Origin: Endomicrobium sp. | Lineage (GTDB): Bacteria > Elusimicrobiota > Endomicrobiia > Endomicrobiales > Endomicrobiaceae | NCBI GenBank assembly: GCA_031273645.1 | Contig: JAISRM010000170.1 | Coordinates: 1 to 17,931 of the forward strand | Length of the DNA stretch: 17,931 nt | Reading direction: 5' to 3' | Shown: positions 1-7,210 of the stretch, piece after piece | Position numbering within the stretch: the first letter of the stretch is position 1 | Layout: each line of letters begins with the position of its first letter | Translations under genes and position numbers: made by a program | The notes under the pieces: model-generated | What the model was told of the DNA's origin: nothing | What the model saw: only the letters and a program-made list of their open reading frames with translations | The model's database searches: none

Positions 1-176
1 AAAAAGCTGAAGCCGTTCGCAGCGACATATGCGCCGTTGCGGCCGCGGGAGTTGTAGCCGAAGCCGCCGTAGCTTTCGAGCTTGCCAGAGCTTTTAAAGA
101 AAAATTCGGCGGCGACTCAATAGAAGATATGAAAAACAGTTATGAAGCTTATATGAAGCGTTTAAAGGCTGTCTAA
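1..176 (+). CDS. aroC: Chorismate synthase, C-terminal fragment
   Basis: The window opens inside a reading frame whose codons start at base 3 and which ends at TAA 174-176. The visible 57 residues contain RSDICAVAAAGVVAEAAVAF, followed by LARAF and EKFGGDS. This matches the conserved C-terminal end of chorismate synthase, the FMN-dependent enzyme converting 5-enolpyruvylshikimate-3-phosphate to chorismate. In many homologues the corresponding stretch reads RSDxCxVPAAxVVAEAM. The stop codon abuts the aroK start directly (TAAATG), and aroK catalyses a step of the same shikimate pathway. The N-terminal part lies upstream of the window, so the FMN-binding regions cannot be checked. Confidence 0.88.
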   Translation, partial: KAEAVRSDICAVAAAGVVAEAAVAFELARAFKEKFGGDSIEDMKNSYEAYMKRLKAV

Positions 177-701
177 ATGAACCTTGTTTTCACGGGTTTT
201 ATGGGAAGCGGCAAGTCTGTCGTAGGCCGGGCTGTTGCAGCAAAGCTTGGCAGAAAATTTTACGATACCGACATTTTGGTTGAAACAAGCGCGGCGCTTT
301 GCATAAATGAAATATTTGAAAAATACGGAGAGCAGGTTTTTAGGCAAATGGAAAGCCGCGCGATTGAAAGAGTAAGCGCTGAAAAATCAGCCGTTATTTC
401 TTGCGGCGGCGGCGCGGTTTTAAACTTAAAAAACGTCGAGAATCTTAAAAAAAACTCAATAATGATCCGTCTCTACGCTAAAGCCGAAACAATATTTGAA
501 AGGATAAAAAACGACGCGTCAAGACCCTTGCTTAAACGCGCCGATCCTCTCAAAGAAATTAAAAGGCTTCTAAATGAAAGGGAAGAGTTTTACGCCCGCT
601 GCGATTTTTCTTTTGACACTTCGTTTTTAAATGCTCAAGCTGTTGCAGACAGCATATTAAAATGCGCCGAAATAAAAAAAATATTGGATGAAAACGTATG
701 A
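177..701 (+). CDS. aroK: Shikimate kinase
   Basis: The product phosphorylates shikimate at the 3-OH with ATP in the cytoplasm, the fifth step of aromatic amino acid precursor synthesis. At 174 residues it has the usual family length. The P-loop GFMGSGKS is at residues 7-14, the DTD motif (Mg and shikimate binding) at 30-32, FRQME with the shikimate-binding Arg at 55-59, the CGGGA loop at 76-80, and the lid Arg in RPLL at 116-119. A late EREEFYARCDF segment matches the family's C-terminal adenine-contact region. ATG 177 directly follows the aroC stop, which supports translational coupling. The last bases overlap the next gene by 4 nt (ATGA). No key residue is missing. Confidence 0.95.
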   Translation: MNLVFTGFMGSGKSVVGRAVAAKLGRKFYDTDILVETSAALCINEIFEKYGEQVFRQMESRAIERVSAEKSAVISCGGGAVLNLKNVENLKKNSIMIRLYAKAETIFERIKNDASRPLLKRADPLKEIKRLLNEREEFYARCDFSFDTSFLNAQAVADSILKCAEIKKILDENV

Positions 702-1327
702 AAATAAAGACCTTTCCCGTATATTTTGTATTGTGTTTTTTTATGTTTGCGCCGCTTTCATGCAAAAAGACGCCCGACACTTCGATGTTTAAAGAAGGAG
801 ATATAGTTTTTCAAAATAAAAAATCAAAAGAAATGGATTTGCTTACGTTTATTTCAGGCTCAAAATATAATAATGTAGGGATTCTTTTTTGCATTAAAGG
901 CAAGTGGTACGTGCTTGAAGCCGTTCAGCCGGTGCAGCTTTCGCCGGTTTCTGCATGGATAAAAGAGGGGGAAGAATCGGTCTATGAAGTTATGCGTTTA
1001 AAAGATTTAAAAGAGCTTACGACTCCCGACGCTCTTGAAAAAATGGACAGTTTGCGCAAAGAATTTATGGGAAAATCCCTTGATTCCGGTTTTGAATGGA
1101 GCGACAAAAATATGTATCCGGCAGAGCTTGTATGGAAAATATACAAAAGGGCTTTTGCAATAGAGCTTTCCGAACCGTCGGCTCTTGCCGATTTTGATTT
1201 GTCCGCGCCCGGAGTACGTCAGTTAACGGAAAAAACTTACGGAAAAAAAGTTCCCTTATACGAAGACATTATAACTAACAATTCAATATACAACTCTTCT
1301 CTTTTAGAAAGCGTAACAATACAATAA
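698..1327 (+). CDS. YiiX-like (permuted NlpC/P60) lipoprotein, catalytically inactive
   Basis: This is a 209-residue exported protein overlapping aroK by 4 nt. The N-terminus is a signal sequence (residues 1-21) ending in APLSC, an imperfect lipobox with Cys22. The remainder aligns along its length with the E. coli YiiX type of circularly permuted papain-like amidases: GDIVFQ (34-39), YNNVG (57-61), YVLEAVQPV (71-79), FEWSDKNMYPAELVWK (132-147) and FDLS (166-169). As I remember YiiX, the corresponding segments are YSHTG and WSDDRQYCSEVVWK, which carry the catalytic His and Cys. Here those positions are Asn59 and Pro141. The fold is probably kept but hydrolysis is unlikely, so a binding role seems more probable. 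It is placed after aroK in the operon, with no obvious pathway link. Confidence 0.72.
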   Translation: MKIKTFPVYFVLCFFMFAPLSCKKTPDTSMFKEGDIVFQNKKSKEMDLLTFISGSKYNNVGILFCIKGKWYVLEAVQPVQLSPVSAWIKEGEESVYEVMRLKDLKELTTPDALEKMDSLRKEFMGKSLDSGFEWSDKNMYPAELVWKIYKRAFAIELSEPSALADFDLSAPGVRQLTEKTYGKKVPLYEDIITNNSIYNSSLLESVTIQ

Positions 1328-1430
1328 GGGCGCGCGGCGTACTTTGCAAGAGAATGATCGCGCGCCAACGCCTGCGCGCCCGAGAGCGCCGGCGCGAGCG
1401 TCGCGGACACGAGCGCCAGACACGAGTGTC
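1328..1430. repeat. GC-rich intergenic patch with nested inverted and direct repeats
   Basis: This stretch follows the lipoprotein gene and is far richer in G and C than its surroundings. GGCGCGCG at 1329-1336 pairs with CGCGCGCC at 1359-1366 across a 22-nt loop. A palindromic GCGCCGGCGC lies near 1386-1395. GACACGAG occurs twice near its end, the second copy within the hairpin GACAC-GA-GTGTC. There is no U-tract after any arm, so a classical terminator is not clear. It could be a dispersed REP-like element or an end-of-operon structure. No coding frame is evident. Confidence 0.5.
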
Positions 1431-1433
1431 AAA

Positions 1434-1462
1434 TTGACTTAAAAATCCAAAAATTATACAAT
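1434..1462 (+). promoter_or_regulatory. Sigma70-type promoter for the barrel protein gene
   Basis: TTGACT (1434-1439) and TACAAT (1457-1462) are separated by 17 nt, each one mismatch from the consensus. Transcription would start about 45 nt before the TTG start codon at 1516, which has a strong AAGGAGGA Shine-Dalgarno at 1503-1510. The promoter sits just after the GC-rich patch and would serve the barrel gene and probably accA. Confidence 0.55.
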
Positions 1463-1515
1463 CACAAGCGTATTTTAAAGTGTAAGTTTGCTTTTTTGTC
1501 GTAAGGAGGAATAAA

Positions 1516-2223
1516 TTGATAAAAAAAATTTTATTGGGCGCAATTGCGGTTTTCTTGTCGGCTTCCGCTTCTTTTGCGGTAACGACTTATGTGATGGACA
1601 GCCCTACCACAAATATTTTAAATTACGGCAGTTATGACATAAGCTTCAGATTTTTTTCTGACGGCGGCGTGCATACGAGGGTTGATTTCGGCGTATTTAA
1701 GCTTTTAAACGTCGGCGTTTCATGGGAGCTTGATCAGTTTTTAGGCAACAGCGATATAAAATCTGCGGCTCCGTCGCTTTCGGTGAAATTCAAAATTTAC
1801 GAAGGCGATATGAAGTGGCCGGGAATTGCGATAGGATACGACGGACAGGGCTATTTTTTTGATTCCCGCGCCGACGGAGACTATCTTCAAAGAGGAAAAG
1901 GCATATATTTAGTCGTAGGAAGAGAACTGTTTTTTGAGGGTCTTGTGCTTGACGCAGGACTCAATATGGACAATTTCGCAAATCCGCGCATATGCGGTTT
2001 TTTAAACGCCATAATACCGGTTTATAAAGAATCGATATTTTTTATGGCCGAATACGACAATATAAATTATTTTCCTAAAGCAAGGCTTAATTTCGGCGTC
2101 AGGCTTGTTCTTACTCAGGCGATAGATATTGATTTTGTCATAAGAGACTGCTGGGGAAAAAACGCTGCGGACAAAGTTCCCAATGAAAGAGTTTTTAAAG
2201 TAAACTATACGGGAAAATTCTAA
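1516..2223 (+). CDS. Putative outer-membrane beta-barrel protein
   Basis: This is a 235-residue exported protein of unrecognised family. It begins at TTG 1516, chosen because AAGGAGGA at 1503-1510 lies at ideal spacing and the signal peptide starts there (basic KK, a hydrophobic run, then SFA around residue 21). The mature part alternates polar and hydrophobic residues in short strands separated by turns, with many Gly, Tyr and Phe. It ends in TGKF, a terminal Phe as is typical of barrel proteins recognised by the BAM machinery. The barrel assignment is an inference from this pattern, not from a named domain. It has its own promoter and lies 29 nt before accA, so the two may be co-transcribed. 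Confidence 0.65.
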   Translation: MIKKILLGAIAVFLSASASFAVTTYVMDSPTTNILNYGSYDISFRFFSDGGVHTRVDFGVFKLLNVGVSWELDQFLGNSDIKSAAPSLSVKFKIYEGDMKWPGIAIGYDGQGYFFDSRADGDYLQRGKGIYLVVGRELFFEGLVLDAGLNMDNFANPRICGFLNAIIPVYKESIFFMAEYDNINYFPKARLNFGVRLVLTQAIDIDFVIRDCWGKNAADKVPNERVFKVNYTGKF

Positions 2224-2252
2224 TTCATTAAAGGTTATTGCAAAGAGGTTAA

Positions 2253-3335
2253 ATGAGCGTAATTTTAGATTTTGAAAAGCCCGTATCCGATATTGAAAAA
2301 CAAATAAGCGATTTAAAAATTTCAGGCAATCAAAGCGATCCGGATTTATCCGGACAGATAAAAGATTTAGAGAAAAAAAAAGACGAGTTAAAGCAGAAAA
2401 TATATTCTTCTCTTACGCCTTGGCAAAGGATACAAATAGCAAGACATCCTTCGCGGCCTTATTCATCAGATTACATTAAAACAATTTTTAAGGATTTTAC
2501 CGAACTTCACGGAGACAGAGTGTTCGGAGACGACAGCGCTCTTCTTTGCGGAATAGCTCTTCTTGACGAAATCCCGGTAGCGGTAATAGGGCATCAGAAA
2601 GGAAGAACGCTTCAGGAAAACATGGACAGAAATTTCGGAATGGCTCACCCTGAGGGCTATAGAAAAGCCGTAAGAATAATGAAACTTGCCGAGAAATTTA
2701 ACAGACCGCTGATAACCTTTATAGACACGTCGGGAGCTTATCCCGGAATTGCCGCTGAGGAAAGAGGACAGGCTGAAGCCATAGCCAGAAGCCTGAGGGA
2801 AATGTCAAATTTAAAAATTCCGGTAATAAGCGTGGTTATAGGGGAAGGCGGGTCCGGCGGAGCTTTGGGCATAGGCGTTTCAAACAGAGTTTTAATGCTT
2901 GAAAACGCATATTATTCCGTTATATCCCCTGAAGGATGCGCGGCTATTCTTTTTAGAGACGGCTCAAAAGCGCAAGACGCCGCCCAAGCTATGAAAATTA
3001 CCGCAGCAGATCTGCTTAACCTTAAAATTATAGACGAGATAATAAAAGAGCCTTTAGGCGGAGCCCACGCCGATCCGGCAAAAACTGCAGACAACATAAA
3101 AAGCGCTTTAATTGAAAATTTAAAACGTTACGAAAATATGGACGAAAAAGAAATTTCCGCAGACAGATATTTAAAGTTTAGAGATATGGGAATAGTTTCG
3201 GAATCCGAAAGCTCGGCCGCAGCTGCAAAAAAGCGCATACGATACGCTGCAGGCGCCGGCGCAAAAAACGCAAAAAAAGCCGGAACGAAAAAAACGCAAA
3301 GAAAAAGTCCTAAAAAAAGCCGGACGGAAAATTAA
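2253..3335 (+). CDS. accA: Acetyl-CoA carboxylase carboxyltransferase subunit alpha
   Basis: Together with AccD this subunit transfers the carboxyl group from carboxybiotin-BCCP to acetyl-CoA, making malonyl-CoA for fatty acid synthesis. Family segments seen are the coiled N-terminal helix pair (residues 1-50), PWQRIQIARHPSRP (56-69), TELHGDR (83-89), GAYPGIAAEERGQ (161-173), the oxyanion loop GEGGSGGAL (197-205) and SPEGCA (225-230). The usual domain ends at about residue 315 (RYLKFRDMGIV), as in E. coli AccA of about 319 residues. The remaining 45 residues are a Lys/Arg/Ala-rich tail that is not part of the standard domain. ATG 2253 is preceded by a modest AGAGG. accD is not in the window. 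Confidence 0.96.
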   Translation: MSVILDFEKPVSDIEKQISDLKISGNQSDPDLSGQIKDLEKKKDELKQKIYSSLTPWQRIQIARHPSRPYSSDYIKTIFKDFTELHGDRVFGDDSALLCGIALLDEIPVAVIGHQKGRTLQENMDRNFGMAHPEGYRKAVRIMKLAEKFNRPLITFIDTSGAYPGIAAEERGQAEAIARSLREMSNLKIPVISVVIGEGGSGGALGIGVSNRVLMLENAYYSVISPEGCAAILFRDGSKAQDAAQAMKITAADLLNLKIIDEIIKEPLGGAHADPAKTADNIKSALIENLKRYENMDEKEISADRYLKFRDMGIVSESESSAAAAKKRIRYAAGAGAKNAKKAGTKKTQRKSPKKSRTEN

Positions 3336-3387
3336 AAATCATTTGTTTAAAAATATCAATAAATTATCCTAAAGGAGGATATAAAAA

Positions 3388-4380
3388 ATGGCTTTAGTAC
3401 CCGGAAAACAGATTTTAGAAGAAGCGAAGAAAAAAGGTTACGGCGTCGGCGCTTACAACGTTAACAATATGGAACAAATACAGGCGATTATGTCGGCTGC
3501 AAAAGAAACGCAGTCTCCGGTCATAATACAGGCCAGCAGAGGAGCTTTAAAATATTCAAATTTCACTTATTTGGGTTATTTGATGAAAGCAGCCGTTATT
3601 GAAAATCCAGACATTCCCGTAGCCATGCATTTGGATCACGGCAATTCTTTGGAATCTGCAATAAAAGCCATTGAGCTGGGTTTTTCTTCCGTTATGATAG
3701 ACGGTTCTCTTATGGAAGACGGAAAAACGGCGTCAACGTACGATTATAACGTAAAAGTAACAAAATCGGTGGTAGAATACGCGCATGCAAGAGGAGTTTC
3801 CGTTGAAGCTGAAATCGGAACTCTTGGCGGAATTGAAGACGGCGTGGGTTCGGGTCAAATTCATTTGACCGATCCTGCCGAAGCCAAGAAATTTGTCGAA
3901 GAGACCGGAGTTGATTCTTTGGCCATAGCCATAGGAACTTCGCACGGAGCGTATAAGTTTAAAGAAACTCCAAAGCTCGCCTTTGACGTATTAAAAGAAA
4001 TAAGATCTTTGATAGACATTCCGATAGTTCTGCACGGAGCATCTTCTGTTCCTAAAGCCTTGATAGACGAGGTTAACAAATACGGCGGGAAAATGCCCGG
4101 CGCGCAGGGCGTTCCGATAGAGCAGCTTCAGGAATCAATAAAGCTCGGCGTTCAAAAAATCAACGTCGATACCGACGGGAGACTTGCGATTACCGCCGCA
4201 ATCAGAAAAGTTTTTGCCGAAACTCCAGAGAAATTTGACCCCAGAGACTATTTGGCGCCGGCAAGAGAAGCTCTTAAAAAACTGATTATTACGAAAATGA
4301 CGGATTTTGGCACGACGGGGCATGCCGCAGATTACAAGCCTTTGTCTCTTGAAGACATGAAGAAACTTTATTCAAAGTAA
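3388..4380 (+). CDS. fba: Fructose-bisphosphate aldolase, class II
   Basis: This zinc-dependent glycolytic and gluconeogenic enzyme cleaves fructose-1,6-bisphosphate reversibly to glyceraldehyde-3-phosphate and dihydroxyacetone phosphate. The 330-residue length fits the family. HLDHG at 81-85 gives the catalytic Asp83 and zinc ligand His84. SVEAEIGTLGG at 138-148 is the conserved acidic segment. His186 lies in SHGAYK and His216 in LHGASS; both are expected metal ligands. NVDTD near the C-terminal third binds substrate phosphate. A strong AAAGGAGGA lies about 8 nt before ATG 3388. No terminator is visible between accA and fba (52 nt), so they may share a transcript. A tagatose-bisphosphate aldolase of the same family is possible but less likely. 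Confidence 0.93.
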   Translation: MALVPGKQILEEAKKKGYGVGAYNVNNMEQIQAIMSAAKETQSPVIIQASRGALKYSNFTYLGYLMKAAVIENPDIPVAMHLDHGNSLESAIKAIELGFSSVMIDGSLMEDGKTASTYDYNVKVTKSVVEYAHARGVSVEAEIGTLGGIEDGVGSGQIHLTDPAEAKKFVEETGVDSLAIAIGTSHGAYKFKETPKLAFDVLKEIRSLIDIPIVLHGASSVPKALIDEVNKYGGKMPGAQGVPIEQLQESIKLGVQKINVDTDGRLAITAAIRKVFAETPEKFDPRDYLAPAREALKKLIITKMTDFGTTGHAADYKPLSLEDMKKLYSK

Positions 4381-4386
4381 TTTCTG

Positions 4387-4415
4387 TTGACAACATAGGT
4401 CATCTCTGTTATAAT
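4387..4415 (+). promoter_or_regulatory. Perfect-consensus sigma70 promoter with extended -10
   Basis: TTGACA at 4387-4392 and TATAAT at 4410-4415 are exact consensus hexamers with a 17-nt spacer. TG at 4407-4408 also makes an extended -10. The expected start near 4422 leaves a leader of about 45 nt before ATG 4468, which has a GAGGAGG Shine-Dalgarno. It begins 6 nt after the fba stop and drives the small membrane protein gene. Confidence 0.88.
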
Positions 4416-4467
4416 TAAACAAAATTTAAGCGATTTACGGAGTAAAAAACAATTGAGGAGGATGTAA

Positions 4468-4758
4468 ATGTCACTTTATGAGGTTAAAAGAGTTCAGATT
4501 ATTTCAATTCTTAAAGTTTTTCCTATCGTATTTTTGATTTTAGGCGCGGTTATCGGTATTTTTACTTTTTTCCTTACGCCTACCGATTTGGCCGCAGGAC
4601 TTGGTTTTGGAGCAAGGCTTCTTTCATGGCTCATATTTGTGTTTCTCTATGCGGCCATTATGTCTTTAGGAGCTATTTGCGTGGCGTTTCTTTATAACAT
4701 TGTTTCTGCAAAAGTTATCGGTTCCGGATTAGTGATATCTCTTGAACCAAAAGAATAA
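4468..4758 (+). CDS. Small two-helix membrane protein, DUF3566-like
   Basis: This 96-residue protein begins with YEVKRVQIISILKVFPIVF, then has a first membrane helix at about residues 15-38 and a second at about 48-76 (SWLIFVFLYAAIMSLGAICVAFLYNIV). It ends in a short polar tail (ISLEPKE). The basic amphipathic start followed by two helices is reminiscent of DUF3566 membrane proteins, of unknown function; I offer this as a resemblance only. The gene is a single-gene unit between an exact-consensus promoter and an 18-bp hairpin, which suggests strong constitutive expression. The Shine-Dalgarno GAGGAGG is 6-7 nt before the ATG. Confidence 0.72.
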   Translation: MSLYEVKRVQIISILKVFPIVFLILGAVIGIFTFFLTPTDLAAGLGFGARLLSWLIFVFLYAAIMSLGAICVAFLYNIVSAKVIGSGLVISLEPKE

Positions 4759-4768
4759 TTAAACTTAA

Positions 4769-4825
4769 ATTATTATGCCGGATATAACTTTATATATCCG
4801 GCATAATAATTACATACCGTTTTTT
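4769..4825 (+). terminator. Strong 18-bp hairpin after the small membrane protein gene
   Basis: Bases 4769-4786 pair perfectly with 4793-4810 around a 6-nt loop (ACTTTA). A run of six T follows at 4820-4825, 9 nt after the stem rather than directly after it. It lies between the membrane protein stop (4758) and the kinase start (4848), so it would separate the two transcription units. The delayed T-run makes termination efficiency uncertain. Confidence 0.7.
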
Positions 4826-4847
4826 AAAATCTTAATAAGGTCTTGTT

Positions 4848-6278
4848 ATGAACTTGCGACTACAGTTCACTCTTTCTGTATCCGTTCTTCTTCTGTTTGT
4901 AATCATCTTTATCGCATATGTTATATTTTCAAGCCAGAAAACCTTTCTAACTCTGCAATTTGAAGAAAGCAGGGAGAGATCGTTTAAGGTTGTTTTTCAT
5001 GCCTGCGAAGAAGCTCTTAAATCAAACGAAGAAGAGCAGATAGACAATATAATCAATGCAATAGTTCCTATACATAAGCCGGCCATAGCTTACGCTTCTT
5101 TTGTTTCCGGATATAAAAGAATTTTTATTTCAAGAGATGAAGACAGCAACGTGGCATCGGCTTTTCTTGAGCGCATAAAGAGATCATACCAATATAAAAC
5201 GGAAACATACGATTCTCTGACCGGCGAGAAAATTTATGAATACAGCGCGCCGATAATTTCTTCCGGCGACAAATACATGGGAACTTTGATAATAGGTTTT
5301 TCGCAGGATTATATGGATTCGCAAATCCGCGAAGGCACGTCTATCATTTCAAGCAAAATAAAATTTGTCGCGGTTATTGCCTTTTTCTTGGCGGTAGCCG
5401 GAGCAAATTTTATGGCGGCAAGACTGATTAAGCCTATAAGTCTTTTATCGGCGGCCGCAGAAAAAATAGGCGAAGGGGAAAAAAACGTCGAAGTCGATAT
5501 TTCAAGGAATGACGAAATAGGTTCCCTTGCCAGAAGTTTTAACGAGATGTCCAGAAAAGTAAAAGAAGCCGACGAACTTAAAGACAGTTTTGTTTCAAGC
5601 GTTTCTCACGAGCTGCGTTCTCCTTTGGCGGCGATTGACGGTTATTGCGATTTGCTTATAGAGGGGATAAATAATCAATATCCTCCTCAGCGGCAGCTGA
5701 AGGGTCTTAAAATTATAAAAGAAGCGACGTTAAGACTTACAAGCTTTATTAATAATATTTTGGATTTGGCTAAGATGAGAGCCGGAAAATTTGAAATGAA
5801 AGCATCCGGCGTTAATATTGAAATAGTAATAAAAGAAATTTCCCAGCTGTTTGAATCTCTCGCGCTTGCCCAGAAAAAAACTTTAAAAGTCGTTATTAAA
5901 GACGAGCTGTCGCCGGTTTATGCCGACATTGAAAAAGTAAAGCAGGTTATTACCAATCTTTTGGGAAACGCTCTTAAATTTACGAAAGAAAACGGTTCCA
6001 TTACCATAAGCGCTATGAAATCAGGCGCTTACGGCGACGATTTTGTTGAAGTCTGGATTGCAGATACCGGAGTAGGTTTAAGCAGAAGCGACGCCGAAAA
6101 AGTTTTTGAAAAATTTTATCAGGTAAAAGAAGGCGAATTTAAGAAACCTAAAGGCACGGGTCTTGGTCTTTCGATAGTGTATGAAATAATAAGGCTTCAC
6201 AACGGACGCGTGTGGGCCGAAGGCGAACTCGGGAAAGGAAGCGTTTTTAAATTTGTTCTTCCCGTAATGAGGGGATAA
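4848..6278 (+). CDS. Membrane sensor histidine kinase with HAMP domain
   Basis: The 476-residue kinase has a first membrane helix at about 7-28, an extracytoplasmic sensor region at about 30-168 with a PAS/Cache-like look (EYSAPI...GDKYMGTLIIGFS near 131-152), and a second helix at 172-192. HAMP covers about 193-245. The HisKA H-box SVSHELRSPL places the phospho-acceptor at His254. The ATPase boxes are N (QVITNLLGNALKFT, 366-379), G1 (DTGVG, 406-410), F (FEKFY, 420-424) and G2 (GTGLGLS, 436-442), all intact. The ligand is unknown. Its stop abuts the ATG of the first response regulator (TAAATG), so the two are co-translated. No separate promoter is clear between the 4810 hairpin and the start. 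Confidence 0.93.
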   Translation: MNLRLQFTLSVSVLLLFVIIFIAYVIFSSQKTFLTLQFEESRERSFKVVFHACEEALKSNEEEQIDNIINAIVPIHKPAIAYASFVSGYKRIFISRDEDSNVASAFLERIKRSYQYKTETYDSLTGEKIYEYSAPIISSGDKYMGTLIIGFSQDYMDSQIREGTSIISSKIKFVAVIAFFLAVAGANFMAARLIKPISLLSAAAEKIGEGEKNVEVDISRNDEIGSLARSFNEMSRKVKEADELKDSFVSSVSHELRSPLAAIDGYCDLLIEGINNQYPPQRQLKGLKIIKEATLRLTSFINNILDLAKMRAGKFEMKASGVNIEIVIKEISQLFESLALAQKKTLKVVIKDELSPVYADIEKVKQVITNLLGNALKFTKENGSITISAMKSGAYGDDFVEVWIADTGVGLSRSDAEKVFEKFYQVKEGEFKKPKGTGLGLSIVYEIIRLHNGRVWAEGELGKGSVFKFVLPVMRG

Positions 6279-7202
6279 ATGGCAAAAGTTCTTGTTGTTG
6301 ACGACGAACCTTCTTTAAGGGATATGCTTGAAGATATCCTCAGCATTGCCGGCTATAAGGTGATAACCGCATGCGACGGTAAAGACGCTTTGCTAAAAGT
6401 TTTTTTAGAAAAGCCCGACATCGTATTGCTTGATTGTTCCATGCCGGAAATGGACGGATATGAAGTTATAACGCATCTGAGAAAAGAACCTAAATTTATG
6501 AATCTTCCGATCATTATGCTTACGGCTTCGGAAGGAGAAAGCGCAGAAATCAAAGGTTTTACTTCCGGCACCGACGACTATATGACAAAACCTTTCAAAG
6601 CTCCGATCCTTCTTGCAAGAATCAAGAATATGCTTGAAAGAAAAAAACTAAGCGTCGATTCTAATCCTCTTACTTCTTTAGCCGGAAATTCCTCAATCAG
6701 AACCGAAGCTGAAAAACGGCTGAATTTAGGTCAGCATTTTGCCCTTTTGTATATAGATATTTCAAATTTTAAAAGCTATAATGACAAATACGGTTTTCAA
6801 AACGGCGATGAAGTTATAAAATTTACCGCCGACTGTTTATTGTCGTGCGTAAAAAACGAAGGTTTGGATAACGATTTTATAGGCCATATAGGCGGCGACG
6901 ATTTCATAGTAATTACCTCGTTAGATACGGCAGAAAACATCGCTTCGGCATTTATAAGAGAATTTGATTTGGGAATACCGGGCTTTTATACCGAAATAGA
7001 CAAAAGTAACGGATATGTAATTTCATACGACAGACAAAATAACGCAAAAAAGTTTCCTCTTATGTCGGTATCGGTGGCAATAATATCCACTAAGGTAAGC
7101 AATATTACGCATTTTGCCGAGATAGCAAAAAGAGCCGCAGAGCTTAAAACTTTAGCTAAGAGAAATGAAAAAAGTTCTTATGTGTTTGAACGCAGAAAGT
7201 GA
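6279..7202 (+). CDS. Response regulator with degenerate GGDEF-like output domain
   Basis: The REC domain spans residues 1-122 with acidic pocket DDE (8-10), phospho-acceptor Asp52 (LLDCSMP), Thr82 and Lys104 (TKPF). A GGDEF-family domain follows (about 128-305): NPLTSLAGN at 129-137 takes the place of the usual DPLTGLPNR, YIDISNFKSYNDKYGFQNGD (158-177) is the nucleotide and metal-binding helix region, and the signature is GGDDF at 205-209. The RxxD inhibitory site has Leu instead of Arg (LDND, 196-199). Diguanylate cyclase activity is therefore uncertain; it may bind a nucleotide or act as a phospho-switch scaffold. The gene directly abuts the kinase and ends 8 nt before the next gene's probable ATG. 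Confidence 0.88.
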   Translation: MAKVLVVDDEPSLRDMLEDILSIAGYKVITACDGKDALLKVFLEKPDIVLLDCSMPEMDGYEVITHLRKEPKFMNLPIIMLTASEGESAEIKGFTSGTDDYMTKPFKAPILLARIKNMLERKKLSVDSNPLTSLAGNSSIRTEAEKRLNLGQHFALLYIDISNFKSYNDKYGFQNGDEVIKFTADCLLSCVKNEGLDNDFIGHIGGDDFIVITSLDTAENIASAFIREFDLGIPGFYTEIDKSNGYVISYDRQNNAKKFPLMSVSVAIISTKVSNITHFAEIAKRAAELKTLAKRNEKSSYVFERRK

Positions 7203-7210
7203 GGGTCCCT

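Noticed and set aside
4775..4963. 62-codon + frame over the hairpin and kinase start
   Set aside because: It starts inside the 18-bp terminator-like stem and overlaps the kinase gene in another frame.
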